A DNA stretch of 44,595 nt from Candidatus Bathyarchaeota archaeon (lineage in GTDB: Archaea > Thermoproteota > Bathyarchaeia > Bathyarchaeales > Bathycorpusculaceae): NCBI GenBank assembly GCA_003141855.1, contig PLNS01000011.1:39273-83867 (forward strand), written 5' to 3'. Made by a program: the position numbers and the translations under genes. The notes beneath the pieces are model-generated. The model saw nothing but the letters and a program-made list of their open reading frames with translations. It searched no databases and was not told the DNA's origin. Shown here in pieces: positions 39,984 to 44,595 of the stretch (its first letter is position 1; each line of letters opens with the position of its first letter).

Positions 39984-41354
39984 ATGAAACTATTCATAGT
40001 TCAATTTCCCTTCGGCGTAGCAGCCTTCGACGAAAACAACGGCTTAGTAGAAAAAGCGCTGTTTCCAAAAAACGCGCAGGATGCAGCAAAAAGCCTGCTT
40101 AAAACCGAGTCTGGAAAAATATCCGACCAAGTCTCATCACTAATCACACTTCTAGCAAGCGTAGGTTATGACACGTTTGCGTTTGAAACCGCCAACTTGG
40201 CAGAAGAAGCCCAAAAGAAGATGAAAATCACCGTCGAAGTAGCCAAGCCAGCGGAAGTCGCAGTGCTGCATTCACGCATGGGTGAGGTAGCAATCGAATC
40301 AGGATTTGCCAAAGACGAACAAGAACTAAACATATGGAACCGCAATGTCAGCTTGGAACTTGCTAAGTTAAGGATTAAGGGTGCCTCCGAAAAGCGGGAT
40401 TTAATCGTCGCTCAAGGCATTCAAACGCTCGATAGTTTAGACCAAACCGTCAACCTCTTCATGGGCAGACTCAGAGAATGGTATGGCGTTTACTTCCCTG
40501 AACTTGACCGCTTAATCGAGAAGCATGAAACTTACTCGCGGCTCGTTATGAACTTGGGCAACAGGGAAAGCTTCACCGTTGATAATTTGGAGAAAGAAAA
40601 CATTCCAAAAGAACGAACCCAACTTGTTGCAAAAGCAGCCGAATCATCCATGGGCGCAGACATTGCAGAATCCGACTTGGAGATGGTACAAGCCTTAGCC
40701 AAGGACGTTCTCGGCTTCTATTTGTTGCGCAAGAACATGGAAGATTATGTTGACCACACCATGGAGGAATTGGCGCCTAACGTACGCGCGGTTGCAGGTG
40801 CACTTCTTGGGGCACGCTTAATAGCTATGGCAGGTAGCCTACGGAACTTGGCAATGAGGCCAGCAAGCACCATACAAATCATAGGTGCAGAAAAAGCCCT
40901 CTTCCGCTCCCTAAAAACAGGAGCCCGACCGCCAAAACACGGCTTAATCTTCCAACACACCCTGCTCCATGATGCAAAAAGGTGGCAGAGAGGAAAAATC
41001 GCAAGAGTCATCGCAGGTAAACTCGCCATCGCCGCCCGAGCAGACGCTTTCGGAGGAGGCCACTACATCGGAGACAGATTAAAAGCTGACATTAACAGGC
41101 GCTTAGAAGAAATTCATGTAAAGTACAAGGAGCCGCCCGCGCCAAAGGAAGCTAAACCAAGACCAGCAGGAGCAGGATTCGAACGCCGAGAACAACGACC
41201 CGAACAGCGACCCCCTCAAGGCGGATTCAGGGGTGGCGGTCAAGGTGGATTTAGGGACCGCGACCGAGGTAGAAGACCACGCCACGGTGGAGGCGGAGGT
41301 TATGGTGGCGGCGGTCAAAATCGGGGACCAGACAGACGTGCACCTCAAAGTTAA
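39984..41354 (+). CDS. nop5: Nop5/Nop56-like C/D box snoRNP core protein with RGG-rich tail
   Basis: Scaffold of box C/D sRNPs, which bridges L7Ae-bound sRNA and fibrillarin during 2'-O-methylation of rRNA. The 456-residue protein has the N-terminal fibrillarin-binding domain (residues 1-110), a coiled coil (about 115-250) and the Nop domain with PASTIQIIGAEKALFRSLKT and PPKHGLIFQ (about 285-330). The last 60 residues are rich in Arg, Gly and Pro (RPPQGGFRGGGQGGFRDRDR, HGGGGGYGGGG), like the GAR domain of eukaryotic fibrillarin; most archaeal Nop5 proteins end in a Lys/Glu-rich tail instead. The 3' end overlaps the fibrillarin gene by 17 bases. Confidence 0.94.
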   Translation: MKLFIVQFPFGVAAFDENNGLVEKALFPKNAQDAAKSLLKTESGKISDQVSSLITLLASVGYDTFAFETANLAEEAQKKMKITVEVAKPAEVAVLHSRMGEVAIESGFAKDEQELNIWNRNVSLELAKLRIKGASEKRDLIVAQGIQTLDSLDQTVNLFMGRLREWYGVYFPELDRLIEKHETYSRLVMNLGNRESFTVDNLEKENIPKERTQLVAKAAESSMGADIAESDLEMVQALAKDVLGFYLLRKNMEDYVDHTMEELAPNVRAVAGALLGARLIAMAGSLRNLAMRPASTIQIIGAEKALFRSLKTGARPPKHGLIFQHTLLHDAKRWQRGKIARVIAGKLAIAARADAFGGGHYIGDRLKADINRRLEEIHVKYKEPPAPKEAKPRPAGAGFERREQRPEQRPPQGGFRGGGQGGFRDRDRGRRPRHGGGGGYGGGGQNRGPDRRAPQS

Positions 41355-42036
41355 ACCGCATCCCCAATTCAAAGAAATCTACCAAGTTATGCTTGAAGAC
41401 GGCGCGCAACGGTTAGCCACACGCAACCTAACCCCTGGCTTGAGAGTTTACGGCGAACGGCTTTTCAAATTTAAATACATTGAATACCGCGTTTGGGACG
41501 CTTTCCGCAGCAAGCTCGCAGGAGCCATCATTAAAGGCGTACAAAACGTACCCATCGAACCAGGTTTTAAAGTGCTTTATTTGGGGGCTGCTTCAGGAAC
41601 CACACCCAGCCACGTCTCAGACATCGTCGGCGAAACTGGGCACGTTTACTGCGTAGAGTTTGCACAACGCTCCATCAGGGATTTAGTCAACAACGTCGCA
41701 GCCTATCGAACCAACATTTCGCCGATGCTAGAAGATGCTCGGATGCCCGAGCGGTACGCCATGTTCATCTCGGGGAAGGTTGATTCAATTTACTGTGATG
41801 TGGCGCAGCCTGAACAGGCAAAGTTGCTCGCTGACAACGCGGACGTTTTCCTCAAACCGCACGGTTGGGTTATGCTGGCATGCAAATCGCAGAGCATCGA
41901 TGTAACCATGGATCCCAGCGCGGTTTATCGGCAAGAAGCCAACATTTTGAGAAACAGAGGCTTCGACGTCAAAGAAATCATAGACCTAGAACCCTACGAC
42001 AAAGCACACGCCATGATAGTAGCACAACACCTCTAA
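41338..42036 (+). CDS. flpA: fibrillarin-like rRNA/tRNA 2'-O-methyltransferase (FlpA)
   Basis: SAM-dependent catalytic subunit of the archaeal C/D box sRNP. The 232-residue protein has ATRNLTPGLRVYGERLFKFK, the SAM motif VLYLGAASGTTPSHVSDIVG, VYCVEFAQRSIRDLVN, and the motif SIYCDVAQPEQAKLLADNAD, with Asp and Lys in the expected catalytic places. I choose GTG 41338, which follows GGGGA and gives VHLKVKPHPQ, the usual archaeal beginning; the longer frame from 41233 merely reads the Gly-rich end of nop5 out of phase. It is translationally coupled to nop5. The two have an obvious joint function. Confidence 0.95.
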   Translation: MHLKVKPHPQFKEIYQVMLEDGAQRLATRNLTPGLRVYGERLFKFKYIEYRVWDAFRSKLAGAIIKGVQNVPIEPGFKVLYLGAASGTTPSHVSDIVGETGHVYCVEFAQRSIRDLVNNVAAYRTNISPMLEDARMPERYAMFISGKVDSIYCDVAQPEQAKLLADNADVFLKPHGWVMLACKSQSIDVTMDPSAVYRQEANILRNRGFDVKEIIDLEPYDKAHAMIVAQHL

Positions 42037-42264
42037 AATTTTAACGACTATCAGAACAAAAGTAGACACAAAACAAGAAATGCTAAAAGAAACCGCCAAA
42101 GAAGAAATAAAAGCAAACAATTAAAAGAAAAACTAGAAATTCTAAGAATGTTTTAAGCATTGATAGATTTAGAGAAAAAAATAAGGGGATTTTGGAATTT
42201 TAATGAAGTGCTATTATCTCTTTGTACATAACTTAAATACTTGAATCGTTAAAACAGAGTAAAC

Positions 42265-43158
42265 ATGGTTACTGTTGCAGGGATTCCCCAAGAACTAAGC
42301 GATAGATACTCAAGTATTTGTAAGAAAGTTCCTAAGTTCCTACGCTATGAGGCATTACAACAACTTAATATTATGTTCATTTGGTTTTATTTTTTATTGC
42401 CATTTTTTATTGCAAGTCTTTTCTCAGCATATTTAAAAATATTAATCAGTTCAAGCTTTGCTGTTGTTCTTTTTCTTCTTGGTTCTGCACTAGCAGTATA
42501 CATTGTTTACATCGTTCAAAAAAATGTGAAGGCTTACCCTGTTGATGATATTGAATGGGCATTATATGATGCTATTCCGCTTTACCAAAATCTGTCGGCA
42601 TACCTTAAAGAGCAAAGCGAAGGAATGAAAAGAGATTATAAGAAATTAATGCTAAAGCATGCAAATAGGCTTTCTTACAATTTGCAACAGCGTTGGAGAG
42701 CAGGGAACATTAAACCAGTAAGAGATTTTGAAAAAGGTTCAGTTAAAAAATTTAAGGATAATTTGCGCTATAGAATAATTCCGACAGTTAGAGATGGAGA
42801 TATGGAGCTTCTTAAGAAATTAGATACTTTGCTGTATGATTTTCTAGCATACCTTAACTATCCCGACATTAAAGCGTTGGTAAGTTTGAATGAAAGGATA
42901 ACTCTTGAATTACCAAATCATGAGCCATTCAGAAAAGATATTGTAACAAGGCTTACGTTATCCTTACAAAATACCAGAATTATTAAACATCTAATAGCTT
43001 TGGCATCAATAACAGGCATTTGTACTGTGTTTGGTTACGCTTTGTTAACCTTTGGCAACATTCCATTAGTGCAATCAGTGGGCTTATCATTGACACTTTT
43101 GGGCATACTCTTTGGAACATATTATTGGATATCAGGGAGTCAAGGAAGAACAAAATAA
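42265..43158 (+). CDS. membrane protein of unknown function, 297 aa
   Basis: The protein has two transmembrane helices near the N-terminus (about residues 35-60 and 65-88), a soluble charged helical middle (about 95-235, with KSVKKFKDNLRYRIIP-like stretches and LLKKLDTLLYDFLAYLNYP) and two helices near the C-terminus (about 240-290). No family is recognised. The gene is notably A+T-rich compared with the nop5-flpA operon and uses more AAT, TTT and ATA codons. A TATA-like ACTTAAATAC about 35 bases before the ATG gives a nearly leaderless transcript. It is followed by a HEPN-domain gene, with which it may form an accessory pair. Confidence 0.7.
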   Translation: MVTVAGIPQELSDRYSSICKKVPKFLRYEALQQLNIMFIWFYFLLPFFIASLFSAYLKILISSSFAVVLFLLGSALAVYIVYIVQKNVKAYPVDDIEWALYDAIPLYQNLSAYLKEQSEGMKRDYKKLMLKHANRLSYNLQQRWRAGNIKPVRDFEKGSVKKFKDNLRYRIIPTVRDGDMELLKKLDTLLYDFLAYLNYPDIKALVSLNERITLELPNHEPFRKDIVTRLTLSLQNTRIIKHLIALASITGICTVFGYALLTFGNIPLVQSVGLSLTLLGILFGTYYWISGSQGRTK

Positions 43159-43256
43159 GTTATGTCTTATTGAGGACACAGAACTTAAACATTAGACCGA
43201 ACATGCATAAACGCTTTAAAGCCCTAATAATAAAACGGTAGCCAAGGTAAAAGCCA

Positions 43257-44150
43257 TTGTCCAACGAAAATGATAAAAAGTCAGTCAGAGTTGCGATTTT
43301 TCCAATATTTAATTTTGAATTATCTGAAACATTGGATAATGGTTTTCTGTTTTCTAATAAAGTCTTGTTACGAAAGATAACTAAAGAGGAAATTGATTTA
43401 TTTCGTAGAGAACATCCAATAATGTGGTCTGATGGAGCACAGTTAGTTTATTTTATCAATGATAGAACATTGGTTTATGAAGTTAAAGACACCTTTAGCC
43501 AACCAAACCAAAATGCCAAAGACCAAGCAAATAGTTTCTTTACAGACTCAAGCAGGCTTGTCTATGCAGTCCAATTAGCTATGAGACTCCAAGAACATGA
43601 ATCCGTGTTCGTGAAATTGTTTATTATAAAAGATAGTTCGAAAATACTCATCTTTGGAGTTATTTTTCCACCTGCACCCTGGAAGCCAAGCCATTGTACA
43701 CTTAGTAATAAAGAAATTGCTGAAGTAGATTCCCTTGTTTGTAGAATAAGCAAGTTGGATTTAGAAAACAATAGCCCTTTTCGTGTAGCATGTGAAAGGT
43801 TAAGTAGATCTTATGAAGAACGTAGAATTGATGATAAAATTATTGATTTAACTATAGGCTTTGAAGCATTATTTACGGACTACAAAACACCTAAGTTAGA
43901 ATTTATGGGTAAATTCGTTGGATTAGGTTGTTCAATGTTGTTAGGTAAAGACAATGAAGAGAGACAATTCGTAGCTGCATTTTTGGAGAAAGCATTTGAT
44001 ATACGCAACAAGATAGTGCATGGTAATGCTATCCAAGATACAATTGAGGTTAAGCCTGAAAAAGCCTCAAAAGGCATACGATACACTCTGGGAGAGTTCT
44101 TTGTTCAATTCCAAAAATACCTTGGAGACTCTCTAAAGAGACTAATTTAG
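43257..44150 (+). CDS. HEPN-domain protein (ApeA-like C-terminal), 297 aa
   Basis: The N-terminal 150 residues form an alpha/beta domain (VRVAIFPIFNFELSETLDNG, TLVYEVKDTF) that I do not recognise. Residues about 165-295 look like an Apea-type HEPN domain: NSPFRVACERLSRSYEERRI, DDKIIDLTIGFEALFTD, and near the end AFDIRNKIVHGNAI, where RNKIVH is the Rx4H motif of HEPN ribonucleases. Such proteins occur in abortive-infection, toxin and RNA-processing systems. Start TTG 43257 has AAGGT nearby. The gene is A+T-rich like its neighbour and lies beside an intergenic repeat. A defence role is an inference only. Confidence 0.75.
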   Translation: MSNENDKKSVRVAIFPIFNFELSETLDNGFLFSNKVLLRKITKEEIDLFRREHPIMWSDGAQLVYFINDRTLVYEVKDTFSQPNQNAKDQANSFFTDSSRLVYAVQLAMRLQEHESVFVKLFIIKDSSKILIFGVIFPPAPWKPSHCTLSNKEIAEVDSLVCRISKLDLENNSPFRVACERLSRSYEERRIDDKIIDLTIGFEALFTDYKTPKLEFMGKFVGLGCSMLLGKDNEERQFVAAFLEKAFDIRNKIVHGNAIQDTIEVKPEKASKGIRYTLGEFFVQFQKYLGDSLKRLI

Positions 44151-44274
44151 ACGACTTTTAAAAAACAAAAGGTCACTCGATTTGATAGGTTTCTGTAATA
44201 GTACCTTTTGTAAAAATAATTTGAATACCTAACTATTGATACTTTGAATTTTAGATTTCTTGAGGGTTCTTATG

Positions 44275-44307
44275 AGTGGGTTGGTTGGTGGTGGGTGGGA
44301 GGTTGGA
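44275..44307 (+). other. G-rich tract with quadruplex potential
   Basis: The plus strand contains seven G-tracts in a row (GAGTGGGTTGGTTGGTGGTG followed by GGTGGGAGG), separated by one or two T or A. Such a tract could form a G-quadruplex in single-stranded DNA or RNA. It stands between the HEPN gene and the repeat array. Confidence 0.5.
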
Positions 44308-44348
44308 AGCGAGAGAGTTTTGCCTGTTTGTATTTAGGGTTATTCTGT

Positions 44349-44520
44349 TGAGCCCCAATTCATTGGCAGTTATGCGGAACGATGTATTCACTGGCATATT
44401 TGGAGCCTAATAGCGGTTGTATGCAGAAACGATAGAGGGGGGGTAGGCTGCTCACGAACATATTAGGAGCCTATTAGAAACTCATTGCAGAAACCTATAG
44501 GGGGTAGGTCAAAGAGAGCA
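44349..44520 (+). repeat. tandem array of dispersed-repeat units, second array
   Basis: Two clear units start at 44395 and 44459 (period 64), after a degenerate unit (TTATGCGGAACGATG, then ATTCACTGG) at about 44349-44394. The units match those at 29788 and 29860 in order: the first has GCGGTTGTATGCAGAAACGATA, here split as GCGGTTGT + ATGCAGAAACGATAG, the second has GAAACTCATTGCAGAAACC. After the last unit GGGTAG...CTACCC (about 44505-44526) forms an inverted repeat. A partial copy (GATAGGTTTCTGTAATAG, inverted) lies at 44180-44199. The 445 bases from the HEPN gene to the window end hold these elements and no gene that I can support. Confidence 0.85.
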
Positions 44521-44548
44521 CTACCCGTTTAGGCATCGCAAATCCGCC

Positions 44549-44583
44549 TTTAAATAAGGGGGTATAGTCTCAAAGAGACTACT
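44549..44583 (+). promoter_or_regulatory. TATA/G-run motif with hairpin at the right edge
   Basis: TTTAAATAAGGGGGTATAG is followed immediately by TAGTCTC-AAA-GAGACTA, a perfect 7-bp hairpin at 44565-44581 or so. The motif matches those at 39845 and, inverted, at 4232. The copy near 4232 also shares the following AGTCT and a nearby AGCGCT. A gene or RNA reading rightward out of the window is likely. Confidence 0.45.
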
Positions 44584-44595
44584 AGTTTAGCGCTT

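Noticed and set aside
42051-42124. Small lysine-rich frame after fibrillarin
   Set aside because: Only 14 codons, A-rich, without ribosome site.

Overview
The window is archaeal, most likely from a member of the TACK group such as Candidatus Bathyarchaeia. The evidence is a Nop5-fibrillarin pair, an archaeal-type UMP kinase, a TrmB-family regulator, a FlaI/FlaJ-type pilus motor with class III pilin-like subunits, TATA-box promoters often only 10-60 bases from the start codon, many TTG and GTG starts, and a formylmethanofuran dehydrogenase operon. No methyl-CoM reductase gene is present here. The lineage is inferred from gene content only.

Left part (1-6 kb): the start of a LolD-like ABC ATPase gene, a 38-residue membrane peptide, pyrH, an AlkA-type DNA glycosylase, a DrrAB-like two-gene ABC exporter, a frameshifted DUF3795 gene, a zinc-ribbon membrane protein and a TrmB-like regulator with two palindromes around its TATA box. 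Pilus region (6-15.6 kb, minus strand): a tight operon encodes two pilin-like proteins, the secretion ATPase, the membrane platform protein, three more pilin-like proteins and a seven-repeat surface propeller. Upstream lie two tandem major pilin-like genes whose central parts look homogenised by gene conversion.

Molybdenum/tungsten and C1 region (15.7-23.1 kb): a Rieske protein, MobB and a MobA with an extra helical domain face an fwdDBAC operon followed by fdhD. Together they fit the formyl-methanofuran step of an archaeal Wood-Ljungdahl pathway plus bis-MGD cofactor maturation.

Middle region (23-30 kb): small and poorly characterised genes (a membrane-anchored protein, a site-2 protease with CBS domains, a SecB-like protein, a short pilin-like protein, a PAS protein, small zinc-binding proteins), tRNA-Pro(CGG) and a tandem intergenic repeat. 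Metabolic region (30-38 kb): malate dehydrogenase, a Trm112-like/methyltransferase fusion, aspartate carbamoyltransferase, an HTH-ATP-cone-NrdD-like protein that seems to lack the glycyl-radical glycine, and a two-gene agmatine-to-putrescine operon. Right part (38-44.6 kb): an orphan membrane histidine kinase, Nop5 with an RGG-rich tail overlapping fibrillarin, then an A+T-rich pair (membrane protein and HEPN-domain protein) beside another copy of the intergenic repeat.

The strongest leads are the NrdD-like protein with an altered C-terminus, the gene conversion between pilin genes, the dispersed repeat with its associated TATA/G-run motif, the quasi-palindromic frameshift in the DUF3795 gene, and the membrane/HEPN pair. 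No single locus is clearly a complete undescribed system.
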